A program made the position numbers and the translations under genes. Of a DNA stretch of 36,238 bases, positions 26,246-35,170 are shown piece after piece. Source of the stretch: Caminicella sporogenes DSM 14501 (GTDB taxonomy: Bacteria; Bacillota; Clostridia; Peptostreptococcales; Caminicellaceae). Numbering within the stretch: position 1 is the stretch's first letter; the number at the start of each line of letters is the position of its first letter. The notes under the pieces were generated by a model. The model saw only the letters and a list, made by a program, of their open reading frames with translations, was not told the origin of the DNA and ran no database searches. Where the stretch lies: NCBI RefSeq assembly GCF_900142285.1, contig NZ_FRAJ01000022.1, positions 1 to 36,238 on the forward strand. The letters are read 5' to 3'.

Positions 26246-27562
26246 TTATATTTTAACCTTAAAAACAGTTTGATCTTCTATATCAGTTTCTAATGCTTCA
26301 AGTGCTACACCTACTCTATGATATCTGAGTTTCCACTGCTGTTCCTTTGAAGTATTTGGATCACCTAATGGATATGGAATTGAAATTGTAGGTACTATTC
26401 TATTTGAACCAACTGTTTTTGCAACTGGAATGAGGTTAGCCATTTGAACTACAGGTATTCCAGCTTTTTCAATCTCTTTAACTATCGTTGCACCGCAACG
26501 AGTACAAGTACCTCATGTAGATGTAAGTATAACTGCATCTACTCCAGTAGCTTTCATGTGTTCAACCATTTCTCTACCCATTCTTGCTGCTTCTGCTTGA
26601 GTAGTACCTGTTCCTACTGTAGTATAGAAATAATCATGTACTTTTCCTATTCTTCCTTCCTTTTCATACGCTCTAAGCGCATCTAATGGCACTACTCTAT
26701 TTGGGTCTTCATCAGCTGCAGCAGGGTCATATCCAGCATGAATAGTTTTAAATACTCCTGCTTCTAAACGGTCTAAACCAGATACATTATATTTACCCCA
26801 TCTTGTAGCTGATGCTGATTGAATTTTATCTGGGTTGTCAACAGGTACTATACCACCTGATGTTGCCAAAGCTATAGTAGCTTTGCTCAAGTCTTTAATA
26901 GCAGGTGCTATAGGTACTCTATCTAATTTAGGCATTGGAAGTTCACTAACAAATTCTTCTCCACGAATCTTTTTCAAAAGCATATCAATAACTCTATCAG
27001 CAGCTGTTACTGGTGGATTGAGCCATATCTGATGTCTAATACCTCTTCCAAAATAACCTTCCTTTTCTGCTGGTAAAAGTTCTTCACCATTTAAAATCTT
27101 CTTTCCAAACTGTGCCATTTTTTTAATATCTTTTCTCATTGCAGCAGCACTTTTACCGCCTTTGAATATGTACATTTCTTTTCTGAACATCTCAACTCCA
27201 GGATTTTCATCATTCATTGAAGTAATTACAGGCACACCAAATTTTTCTTTTACTGCTTTACAAATATGTCCACATGCTGCACCATATCTACCAGCTCTAA
27301 ATGCAGGTCCTGCAAAAAATATATCGAAATCTAAATCTTTTAAAAATCCTAAAATAGTTTCTATCGCTTCATCTTTCTTAGAACCCATGAAGTTATCTCC
27401 ACAAATAATTGTATGAGTAACCTCTACATCATCACCTAATTGTTTATTAAGCTCCATTGCTGGTCCAACTAAACCTTCTATTATTTCAGGTGGATAATCA
27501 GCTTTATCTTCTCCTCCAATTTGTCCGAAAAATTGATTTATATAAAGAATTGCTTTTTTCAT
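26246..27562 (-). CDS. grdH: Betaine reductase selenoprotein subunit GrdH (GrdB/GrdF/GrdH family), with in-frame UGA = Sec350
   Basis: The 438-aa substrate-specific selenoprotein works with GrdI to cleave the amine from betaine and hand a carboxymethyl group to the Sec of protein A (GrdA). The TGA at 26513-26515 lies in frame; before it the protein ends AVILTST and after it continues GTCTRCGATIVKEIEKAG, giving the family redox motif U-x-x-C-x-x-C (Sec350, Cys353, Cys356). The 88 residues after it (PVAKTVGSNRIVPTISIPYP and onward) are fully family-like. ATG 27562 follows AGGAGGTG and gives MKKAILYINQFFGQIGGE. It lies 13 bp after grdI. Choice of betaine over glycine (GrdB) or sarcosine (GrdF) rests on the BCCT transporter next door. 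Confidence 0.93.
26481..26515 (-). promoter_or_regulatory. UGA-Sec codon and candidate bacterial SECIS element
   Basis: Directly after the UGA (26513-26515), a hairpin with a 6-bp perfect stem CGTTGC/GCAACG (26495-26500 with 26486-26491) and a GGT apical loop is extended by ACT/AGT with a 2-base bulge. The loop lies about 18 nt after the UGA and exposes G-U, as SelB-binding bacterial SECIS hairpins do. Structure seen; function inferred. Confidence 0.65.
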
Positions 27563-27575
27563 TATTTGCACCTCC

Positions 27576-28901
27576 TTAATATTCAGCCATTGTTTTAGTT
27601 GACCATCCAACTACTTGGTCACCACAGAACATTGAGTTATTTTCCATTATTATTGAACCGTCTTCTCTAACTGATGGACCTAATACTTCATCTCCTGCCC
27701 ATCCTCCAGATAAACCATCTCTAGCTAAGGATTCTAATTCACCTATTACTGTTTCCATTGGTGGAAGCTCTATAAGTTCTGATACATTTCCACAAGAAAC
27801 GATTGCATCAGCCTTAGGGTCAAGAGTTACAAGTGGCTGAGATGCTCCATCTCTTCCTGTACATTCATTTGTAAGTCCAACTGTTTTAATTCCTGCATCT
27901 TCTAAAGCTACTATACAAGCTATAAAATCTGCATCTGGATTTCCATATCCTTCTTCTGCTACTATAGCACTATCAGCTCCTAATGACTTAGCTATTTGAG
28001 CTACAAACTGTGCTGCTCTTTCTTTTTGCTCCAAGGCAACATTTAAGTTTGACATAATTACTCCTAAAAAGTTTAAAGTTTTTCCATGTTCTTGATATAA
28101 TCTTCTTATCATAGGAAAATTTTGAAAATCATACGTAGACCACTTAGATGAACAAGGCATAAATGAACCTGAAATCATAGCTCCATCTAAAACTTCATTA
28201 GGATGCATAAATGTAGGAACCATATGATTACAATCCCATCCATATACCAAATCATTGTAACCCATTTCTTCCATTTGAGACTGTGGCTGTAATACCAATA
28301 CTACACTTGGCAATTCATTTACCTTATTTGAGCGTTTTGTTATTGGCTCCAATTCATAAGTTTCTACCTCTTCTGGTTCCATATCTTTAACACAGCTTCC
28401 TATATATTCTGCCAGTCTCATTCCTGCCCATCTTAATGCACGATTTTTCTTCTGCTGCTCATGTTTTTCAAAATCCTCATCTGTATCTGCTACTAGACAG
28501 ATATTTTTAAGTTGTGAAAAATATGTATACTTTGCTCCTTCTCCACTCATATCTATCAATCCGTCTTGGAAACCACCCCAATGTTTTCCAACTACTAATA
28601 CACTACATCCTTTTAAAGCTAGAGTTCTTCCATTTCCAGCCTGCATAAGTTCACCTGTTACTCCCGGAAATACAGGACCTCCACCAACTCTGTATCTTGG
28701 TTCGATAGCTTCTTTAACTGGAACTATTCTAACTTTGTCACCCGGTTTTACTATCACTATATCGGCCTCTGTTATATGTTCATCTTCTCTTACTACGGCC
28801 AATGCCTCTTCTTTATTAATTGTTAATATTCCGTTTTCATACTTTGTCTTTTCTCCAAAAACAATATCTTTTACATAAAAATTTCCAAGTTCTAATTTCA
28901 T
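27576..28901 (-). CDS. grdI: Betaine reductase proprotein subunit GrdI (GrdE/GrdG/GrdI family)
   Basis: The 441-aa precursor is the partner of GrdH. Members of this family are cleaved autocatalytically at an internal cysteine to give two chains, one bearing an N-terminal pyruvoyl group that forms a Schiff base with the amine substrate in glycine and sarcosine reductases. Family segments seen: VGKHWGGFQDGLIDMSGEGA, YGWDCNHMVPTFMHPNEVLD, GSFMPCSSKWSTYDFQN and LTNECTGRDGASQPLV. The cysteine at 250 (MPCSS) is at about the position of the GrdE processing site, C347 (NECTG) being the alternative. Betaine has no free amine, so whether this GrdI needs a pyruvoyl is open. AAAGGAG precedes the ATG; first gene of the unit. 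Confidence 0.93.
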   Translation of the reverse strand: MKLELGNFYVKDIVFGEKTKYENGILTINKEEALAVVREDEHITEADIVIVKPGDKVRIVPVKEAIEPRYRVGGGPVFPGVTGELMQAGNGRTLALKGCSVLVVGKHWGGFQDGLIDMSGEGAKYTYFSQLKNICLVADTDEDFEKHEQQKKNRALRWAGMRLAEYIGSCVKDMEPEEVETYELEPITKRSNKVNELPSVVLVLQPQSQMEEMGYNDLVYGWDCNHMVPTFMHPNEVLDGAMISGSFMPCSSKWSTYDFQNFPMIRRLYQEHGKTLNFLGVIMSNLNVALEQKERAAQFVAQIAKSLGADSAIVAEEGYGNPDADFIACIVALEDAGIKTVGLTNECTGRDGASQPLVTLDPKADAIVSCGNVSELIELPPMETVIGELESLARDGLSGGWAGDEVLGPSVREDGSIIMENNSMFCGDQVVGWSTKTMAEY

Positions 28902-28946
28902 CTTTACACTCCTTTCTCATAAATCTTTTTATAAATAAAATCTTAA

Positions 28947-28998
28947 GTTAATCAAATAACTAGAAAAGGTTTTCCAAAAAGTTTGTTATTTGATTAAC
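28947..28998 (-). promoter_or_regulatory. 14-bp inverted repeat at the presumed 5' end of grdI mRNA
   Basis: Arms 28947-28960 (GTTAATCAAATAAC) and 28985-28998 are exact reverse complements, separated by 24 bases. The arms begin about 7 bases downstream of the TATAAT of the predicted promoter, so the repeat occupies the first 50 nt of the transcript. It could be an operator pair or a leader hairpin. Confidence 0.6.
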
Positions 28999-29005
28999 CA
29001 TCTTA

Positions 29006-29034
29006 ATTATATCATAATCTTGATTATTAAGTAA
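29006..29034 (-). promoter_or_regulatory. Predicted promoter of grdI-grdH-BCCT
   Basis: On the minus strand a perfect TATAAT (29006-29011) with TG at the extended -10 position, 17-base spacer and TTACTT (29029-29034). About 100 bases of leader follow before the grdI start. Confidence 0.65.
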
Positions 29035-29080
29035 ATATATTTATGGAAATTTTTAATTTTTTCAGTATTCTTATATGAAT

Positions 29081-29115
29081 AAAAAAATGGGCCTCATCTA
29101 AATAAAATCAGCCCA
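29081..29115 (-). terminator. Terminator after the NuoG/GltD/Mop fusion gene
   Basis: On the minus strand a stem TGGGC/GCCCA (29111-29115 with 29088-29092) with an 18-base loop is followed by seven T. It lies about 50 bases after the stop codon and separates this operon from the grdI promoter. Confidence 0.6.
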
Positions 29116-29166
29116 CAAAAGTAAATACCTTATTTATGCAATTTTTAAGATAATTAACTTATATTA

Positions 29167-32100
29167 CTATAAAATTCCTTCTTTCCTAACTTTGTTTAAA
29201 AAAGTATTCTTTAAATTATCAGTATTTTTCAATTCATCAAATAACCTATCATCTTTTACAACTTTAAGCCTAGCCTTTTTATCATTAAAATTAAATCCTT
29301 TTCCATTTGTATAAAGTATTCTGTTACTACCTACCGGCCAAAATACTCCTTCACACACTTCTTTATCTGCTTTAAAATATTCCGGTATGTTTAATGATAT
29401 TTCATTTAAAATATCATCAGGATGACTATATTCCATATTTGTACTAAGAGCATTTGCCAACTTAACAATTATCTGCCAATTTTCAAGCTTACAAATTGGT
29501 TTTATCGCTCTATGTATTTTTTGTATCCTTCTTTCTGAACTCGTAAATGTTCCTCTAGATTCAACAAAACTTGCTGCCGGAAGTACTACATCAGCTTTTT
29601 TAGCAGTTTCAGTTAAATGTGTATCTTGAACCATCAAGAAATCTAAACCACTTAAATCAATATGAGGTATATCTTCTCCAAATACAAGTAATCCCTTGAT
29701 ATTTTTATTTCTAATTCCCTTAATTATTTCTTTTGAATCTTTACAAGTTCGCAATATATCACTAAGTCCTTGACTGTTATTATTAGGCTTAAGCTGAATA
29801 ATACCACTACGTGCTTTACCAATATGACCTGAAACGACAGCTAAATTTGCAATAAGCCTTGCAGCACTAACTGTAATATTATTTTGTGCAAAAACTATGA
29901 TTGCTTTTTTAGATTTACCATATATTTCAGCTATCTTTTTCGCTTCTTCACTAACTTTTATTCCTTTTAAATCTTTCTTTAATTCTTCAAATCCCAATAC
30001 TCTTTTTTCATCTGAAACAAATCCACCATCTATTAGTGCCTTCATTATTTCTTTTAAAAATCTTACATTATTTTCTGGTGTAACTTTCATAAATGAATAT
30101 TCATCAACCTGCGAAACAAATGGATTTATAGTTATTAGTTTTGCTCCATTATCTACTGCTTTCTTTATTTTAAGTCCTACAATAGTATAATCCTTTATTA
30201 CATCTGAACCAATCAAAATAATAGTGTCTGTCGAAAGTAATTCGTCAAATGTATTTGTAGATGCATCATATCCTAATACATCCTTAATGCCTCCAATTCT
30301 CCTATTAAAAGAACATATATTGTCGGTTTTTAATACTTTACTAGCAAACTTTGATGCCAAATATATTTCTTCATTTGTATATCTATCTGAAATAGATACA
30401 GCTAAAGAATTGCTGCCATATAATAATGTCAAACTTTGTGCTTTTTTAGTTGTATATATAAAAGCCTCTTCCCAAGATACTTCTTGAAGTTTTCCTTCTT
30501 TACGAATTAATGGTTTCTTCAATCTCTCTTTTGTTGTCATTTCAAAACCAAATCTTCCCTTTATACATAAAAGTCCGCCATCAACTTTACTTTTTCTGCT
30601 TGGAAGAGAACGTAATAATAAATCTCCTCTTGTATTAAGGTCTATATTACAGCCTATACTACAATAAGCACAAATAGTTTTTGTAGTATTCGTCTTAACT
30701 GGAACAGATTTATCTATGTAAAGCTTCTCTCCTAATGCTCCAGTTGGACACACACTTATACACTGCCCACATGAAATACAGTCAGTCTCTTTTAAAGGAC
30801 TATCCAGTGCAGGTCTTACAATTGTATCAAATCCTCTATTAACTAAACCTAATGCCCTTATTCCCATAACTTCTTCACAAATCCTTACACATAAACCACA
30901 TAAAATACATTTATCAGGATTTCTATAAATAAATGGATGGTCTTCTTTTATTTCACGCTTATGAACTTCACCTGAAAATCTTTTCGGCTCTACATCATAT
31001 TGATTTGCATATTTAATTAATTTACATTCAAAATAATCATGACATCCACATTCTAAACATCTCATTGCTTCTTTTTTAGCATCTTCTTCAGTATAGCCCT
31101 TTACAATTTCTTCAAAATTATGTTTTCTTATATTTGCTCTAAGATGAGGCATTGCCGGTCTGTATACTTTCCTTATGTGCTCAAAATCATCTTCTTTTAA
31201 ATCATCTCTTTGAACATAATACGGCTTTTTATACGGAATAACTTCTCCCTCCAAATATCTGCATATAACCTGTGCAGCTCTCTTTCCTTCTCCTATAGCC
31301 TCTATTGCTATACTTGGTCCTTTATTTGTAGCATCTCCACCAGCAAAAACTCCCGGTATATTAGTTAAAAAAGTATTTTCATCTGTATGTATTGTTCCCT
31401 TTTTAGTTAACTCTAATTCTTCAAAACCTTCTATATCAACCTTTTGCCCTATAGAACAAATAACTGAATCCACTTCTATTATTTCTTCTTCACCTTTAAT
31501 AGGAACGGGTTTTCTCCTTCCGCTTTTATCTGGTTCTCCTAACTTCATCTTTTGAAGCCTTATCTTCTTCACTCTGCCATTTTCACCTATTATTTCAATA
31601 GGTTCTACAAGAAATTTAAAAATAACTCCTTCTTCTTCTGCCTCCTTAACTTCAACTTCCTCTGCTGGCATTTCTACTTTTGTCCTTCTATATAAAGCAT
31701 ATACTTTCTTCGCTCCAAGTCTTATAGCAGTTCTACATGCATCTATTGCAGTATTTCCTCCACCAACTACTGCTATTCTATCTCCAGTTTTAATAGGTTC
31801 ATTTACAGCAAATTTAGTTAAAAAATTTATTCCACCAATAACTCCTTCTAAATCTTCTCCCGGACAATTTAAACTTGAACTCCTCCATGCTCCTATTGAA
31901 ATATATACAGCATCAAACTGTTCTCTTATATGACTTAATTTAACATCTCTACCTATTCTTATGTTAGTGAGCATCTTAACTCCCATTTTTTCAATAATTT
32001 TTATTTCTTTATTGAGAATTTCTTTAGGAAGTCGATATTGAGGAATACCATATCTTAACATTCCTCCCATCTCAGGCATCGCTTCATAAATTACTACCCT

Positions 32101-32751
32101 ATGACCTTCCTTTGCCAAATAGTATGCAGCTGTAAGTCCACTAGGCCCGCCACCTATAACTGCAACTCTCTTTCCTGTAGCTGGCTTAATTTCTGGAATA
32201 AATACATCTTCATCTTTTAAATCCATATCTGCAACAAACCTCTTTAACCATGCTATAGCAACAGGTTCTTCTACTAATCTCCTTCTACATGCATCTTCAC
32301 AAGGATGAGGACATATTCTTCCTATACTAGCAGGAAGAGGTATTTGTTCCTTTATAAGCTTTAAAGCTTCCTTATATTGTCCATTTGCAATAAGTCCCAC
32401 ATATCCCTGACAATCCGTATTTGCAGGACATGCTAACATACATGGTGGTCTACAATCTCCAACATGGTCAGATAAAAGAAGTTCTAAAGCTATTTTTCTT
32501 GAACTTTTAACTCTTTCTGTATTTGTTTCAATAACCATACCTTCTTTTACTTCAGTAGAACATGCCCTTAAAAGCTTTGAAACACCTTCAACTTCAACTA
32601 CACAAAGCCCACATCCTCCATACTGTTTTACTCTTTCATCATGACAAAGAGTAGGTATTTCTATGCCATTTTCCCTTGCAACTTCTAATATCGTTTGTCC
32701 TTTTCTCCCCACTACCTCTTTTCCATTTATATTTAGTCTGACCTCAAACAT
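29167..32751 (-). CDS. Large fusion subunit: NuoG-like FeS + GltD-like FAD/NADPH + 2[4Fe-4S] + molybdopterin-oxidoreductase-like (Stn/Bfu-type)
   Basis: The 1194-aa protein has, in order: a [2Fe-2S] ferredoxin domain (C36, C47, C50, C64), a NuoG-type His-Cys cluster (H96, C100, C104), a GltD/NfnB-like flavoprotein part (about 105-505) with FAD site GGGPSGLTAAYYLA and pyridine-nucleotide site VVGGGNTAIDACR with YRRT typical of NADPH binding, two [4Fe-4S] clusters (C615-C625, C658-C668), and a molybdopterin-oxidoreductase-like part from 690 with C694, C697, C701, C729 and K731. The catalytic Cys/Sec loop expected near 813-822 is deleted, so formate dehydrogenase activity is unlikely. With the NuoE- and NuoF-like genes upstream it matches the plan of Stn/Bfu-type flavin bifurcating NADH/ferredoxin:NADP oxidoreductases. 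Domain calls are firm, the reaction is inferred. Confidence 0.88.
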   Translation of the reverse strand: MFEVRLNINGKEVVGRKGQTILEVARENGIEIPTLCHDERVKQYGGCGLCVVEVEGVSKLLRACSTEVKEGMVIETNTERVKSSRKIALELLLSDHVGDCRPPCMLACPANTDCQGYVGLIANGQYKEALKLIKEQIPLPASIGRICPHPCEDACRRRLVEEPVAIAWLKRFVADMDLKDEDVFIPEIKPATGKRVAVIGGGPSGLTAAYYLAKEGHRVVIYEAMPEMGGMLRYGIPQYRLPKEILNKEIKIIEKMGVKMLTNIRIGRDVKLSHIREQFDAVYISIGAWRSSSLNCPGEDLEGVIGGINFLTKFAVNEPIKTGDRIAVVGGGNTAIDACRTAIRLGAKKVYALYRRTKVEMPAEEVEVKEAEEEGVIFKFLVEPIEIIGENGRVKKIRLQKMKLGEPDKSGRRKPVPIKGEEEIIEVDSVICSIGQKVDIEGFEELELTKKGTIHTDENTFLTNIPGVFAGGDATNKGPSIAIEAIGEGKRAAQVICRYLEGEVIPYKKPYYVQRDDLKEDDFEHIRKVYRPAMPHLRANIRKHNFEEIVKGYTEEDAKKEAMRCLECGCHDYFECKLIKYANQYDVEPKRFSGEVHKREIKEDHPFIYRNPDKCILCGLCVRICEEVMGIRALGLVNRGFDTIVRPALDSPLKETDCISCGQCISVCPTGALGEKLYIDKSVPVKTNTTKTICAYCSIGCNIDLNTRGDLLLRSLPSRKSKVDGGLLCIKGRFGFEMTTKERLKKPLIRKEGKLQEVSWEEAFIYTTKKAQSLTLLYGSNSLAVSISDRYTNEEIYLASKFASKVLKTDNICSFNRRIGGIKDVLGYDASTNTFDELLSTDTIILIGSDVIKDYTIVGLKIKKAVDNGAKLITINPFVSQVDEYSFMKVTPENNVRFLKEIMKALIDGGFVSDEKRVLGFEELKKDLKGIKVSEEAKKIAEIYGKSKKAIIVFAQNNITVSAARLIANLAVVSGHIGKARSGIIQLKPNNNSQGLSDILRTCKDSKEIIKGIRNKNIKGLLVFGEDIPHIDLSGLDFLMVQDTHLTETAKKADVVLPAASFVESRGTFTSSERRIQKIHRAIKPICKLENWQIIVKLANALSTNMEYSHPDDILNEISLNIPEYFKADKEVCEGVFWPVGSNRILYTNGKGFNFNDKKARLKVVKDDRLFDELKNTDNLKNTFLNKVRKEGIL

Positions 32752-32772
32752 GAAAATTCCTCCTATTTCAAA

Positions 32773-34524
32773 TTAATCAACTACTATTGCATTGAATTTA
32801 CAAACCTCTTTACATTGACCGCATTTTATACATTTTTCTATATCAATTTTATGAGGTTTTTTCTTTTCTCCTTCAATAGCTCCTACCGGACAAGTTTTAG
32901 CACATAATCCACAGCCTACACATTTATCTTTTAAAATATTATAATTTAAAAGGTTTACACATTTTTTAGCAGGACATTTTTTGTCATAGATATGCTTTTC
33001 ATATTCATCTCTAAAATACCTTATAGTACTTAATACCGGATTAGGTGCAGTTTGTCCAAGTCCACACAAAGAGCCTTCTTTTATTTTAGTTCCCAACTCC
33101 TCTAAAAGCTCTATATCTCCCGGTTTTCCATTACCTTCACAAATACGTGAAAGTATTTCTAACATTCTCTTTGTACCTATTCGACAATGTATACATTTAC
33201 CACAAGATTCTTTACGAGTAAATTCCAAGAAAAATCTCGCCATATCTACCATACATGTAGTTTCATCCATTACTACCATTCCGCCAGAACCCATTATAGC
33301 TCCTGTCTTATTTATAGATTCATAATCAATTGGTGTATCTATAAGATGGCTTGGTATACATCCACCAGATGGTCCACCCATCTGAACTGCTTTAAAATCC
33401 TTACCATCTACTATTCCTCCGCCTATATCATAAATAATTTCTTTAATACTCATTCCCATAGGGACTTCAACTAATCCACTATTTCTAATTTTTCCTGTAA
33501 TTGCAAATACCTTTGTTCCTTTGCTTCCTTCTGTTCCCATAGAAGCAAAAGCTTTTCCTCCATGAATAAATATCCAAGGAATATTTGCAAATGTTTCAAC
33601 ATTGTTTATATTACTTGGTTTTTGCCAATATCCTCTTTGTGCTGGAAATGGTGGTTTTAATCTTGGCATGCCTCTTTCTCCTTCAAGTGAGGCAATAAGT
33701 GCAGTTTCTTCACCACATACAAATGCTCCTGCTCCAGCTTTAATTCTCAAATCAAAATCAAATCCCTTACCTAAAATATTTTTACCTAAAAAACCTCTTT
33801 CTCTAGCTTGACTAATTGCCTTTTCTAGTCTTTTAATGGCAAGAGGATATTCAGCTCTTACATATATAACACCTTCACTAGCTCCTATTGCATATGCCCC
33901 TATTAACATTCCTTCTATAACACTATGAGGGTCGCCCTCTAAGATACTTCTATCCATGAAAGCTCCCGGATCACCTTCATCTGCATTACATATGATATAT
34001 TTAGGATAATTTGTTGCCTTTCTAGTCGCATCCCATTTAAACCAAGTTGGAAAACCTGCTCCACCTCTACCTCTTAAACCTGAAATTTTAACTTCTTGAA
34101 TTACATCATTAAAATTCATTTCCTTTAAACATTTTTCAATGGCTTTATACCCATCTCTTTCGATATAATCATCAATAGATTCTGGATTTATAAGTCCACA
34201 ATTTCTAAGTGCAATTCTCTTTTGCCTTTCTAAAATTGTCTTATCCTGCTTTGAAATCATATATTTACTGACTTTTTTATTTTTCTTAATATGGCTCTCA
34301 ATAATTTCTTTAACCATTTCAGGTTTTACATTTACATAAGTCGTTTTTATCCCCTTATCGTCTATAATGTCAACAATAGGTTCTAAATAGCACATTCCTA
34401 TGCATCCAGTAATGCTGACATCTACTTTAACTCCTAACTTACTTACTTCATTTACTATTGCATCATGAACTTCATTTGCACCTGCTGCTATACCGCAACT
34501 GCCCTTTCCAATAATAACCTTCAT
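32773..34524 (-). CDS. NuoF-like NADH-binding flavoprotein with C-terminal 2[4Fe-4S] ferredoxin domain
   Basis: The 583-aa subunit carries an N-terminal thioredoxin-like [2Fe-2S] domain (Cys 10, 41, 45 visible), the NuoF core with FMN/NADH motif GLRGRGGAGFPTWFKW (149-164) and NADEGDPGAFMDR, FVCGEETALIASLEG (268-282), the cluster motif ESCGKCIHCRIG (439-450) with C487, and a C-terminal bacterial ferredoxin with two CxxCxxCxxxC units (C535-C545 and C565-C575). This extended form is found in HydB, HylB and the BfuB/StnB subunits of electron-bifurcating enzymes, where it oxidises or reduces NAD. AAGGAGG overlaps the 3' end of the upstream gene; only 2 bases separate the frames. Confidence 0.93.
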   Translation of the reverse strand: MKVIIGKGSCGIAAGANEVHDAIVNEVSKLGVKVDVSITGCIGMCYLEPIVDIIDDKGIKTTYVNVKPEMVKEIIESHIKKNKKVSKYMISKQDKTILERQKRIALRNCGLINPESIDDYIERDGYKAIEKCLKEMNFNDVIQEVKISGLRGRGGAGFPTWFKWDATRKATNYPKYIICNADEGDPGAFMDRSILEGDPHSVIEGMLIGAYAIGASEGVIYVRAEYPLAIKRLEKAISQARERGFLGKNILGKGFDFDLRIKAGAGAFVCGEETALIASLEGERGMPRLKPPFPAQRGYWQKPSNINNVETFANIPWIFIHGGKAFASMGTEGSKGTKVFAITGKIRNSGLVEVPMGMSIKEIIYDIGGGIVDGKDFKAVQMGGPSGGCIPSHLIDTPIDYESINKTGAIMGSGGMVVMDETTCMVDMARFFLEFTRKESCGKCIHCRIGTKRMLEILSRICEGNGKPGDIELLEELGTKIKEGSLCGLGQTAPNPVLSTIRYFRDEYEKHIYDKKCPAKKCVNLLNYNILKDKCVGCGLCAKTCPVGAIEGEKKKPHKIDIEKCIKCGQCKEVCKFNAIVVD

Positions 34525-34526
34525 TT

Positions 34527-35042
34527 TTAATCCTCCTTAGACCCTTTCTCCTTTTTCCTTATTTCTCTTATAATTTCCCTCGCCTTATCAGGTGTAAGGT
34601 TTCCATAGGTCTCTCCATTAATCATCATAACTGGCGATAAACTACAACAACCCAAACAAGCTACATTTTCAAAAGTAAATAAATTATCTTCAGTCGTTTC
34701 ACCTTCCTTTATACCTAATTCCTCACATAGTGCTTTTTCAATATTTTTTGAACCATTTACATGACAAGCAGTTCCTTGACATAACATGATTATGTATTTA
34801 CCAACATTATTTAATCTAAATTGAGTATAAAAAGTTGCTACTCCATATACTTTTGAAGGTTTTATATTCATCTCTTTTGCAACATATCTTAAAACTTCCT
34901 TTGGTAAATATGAATAAACTTCTTGAACCTTTTGAAGAACAGTAATTAAACTTCCCTGTACATTCTTATACTTTTTCAATATGTCACTTATTTCTTTAAA
35001 TTTTTCATTTTTACTATCTTTACAGCACACCAATAATTTCAC
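34527..35042 (-). CDS. NuoE-like [2Fe-2S] subunit
   Basis: The 171-aa thioredoxin-like ferredoxin subunit has the four cluster ligands CQGTAC (C88, C93) and ACLGCC (C129, C133) in the NuoE spacing, after the helical segment LITVLQKVQEVYSYLPKE. Its partner is the NuoF-like protein encoded immediately downstream. The start is uncertain: the GTG at 35042 overlaps the AGGAG, while a TTG at 35033 has GGAG 8 bases upstream and is the more natural start (168 aa). First gene of the three-gene unit. Confidence 0.93.
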   Translation of the reverse strand: MKLLVCCKDSKNEKFKEISDILKKYKNVQGSLITVLQKVQEVYSYLPKEVLRYVAKEMNIKPSKVYGVATFYTQFRLNNVGKYIIMLCQGTACHVNGSKNIEKALCEELGIKEGETTEDNLFTFENVACLGCCSLSPVMMINGETYGNLTPDKAREIIREIRKKEKGSKED

Positions 35043-35170
35043 TCCTCACTATTAGTTTTAAAAAGGTAAATTTTAAAACAATTCAAAATCTTCCTTCGAT
35101 ATTATTTTGAATATTCTAACTCTTTTAGTTAAAAAAAATTAAAATCAAAAAAAATATTAATGCTAATGTG

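Noticed and set aside
26246-26443. Separate 65-aa gene starting at the internal Met of the grdH tail
   Set aside because: It is the C-terminal end of GrdH after the UGA-Sec codon; it has no ribosome binding site of its own and is continuous with the upstream family sequence.
29167-32751. NAD-dependent formate dehydrogenase
   Set aside because: The Mop-like domain looks similar overall but the catalytic Cys/Sec loop is missing, and the GltD-like domain inside points to NADPH chemistry.
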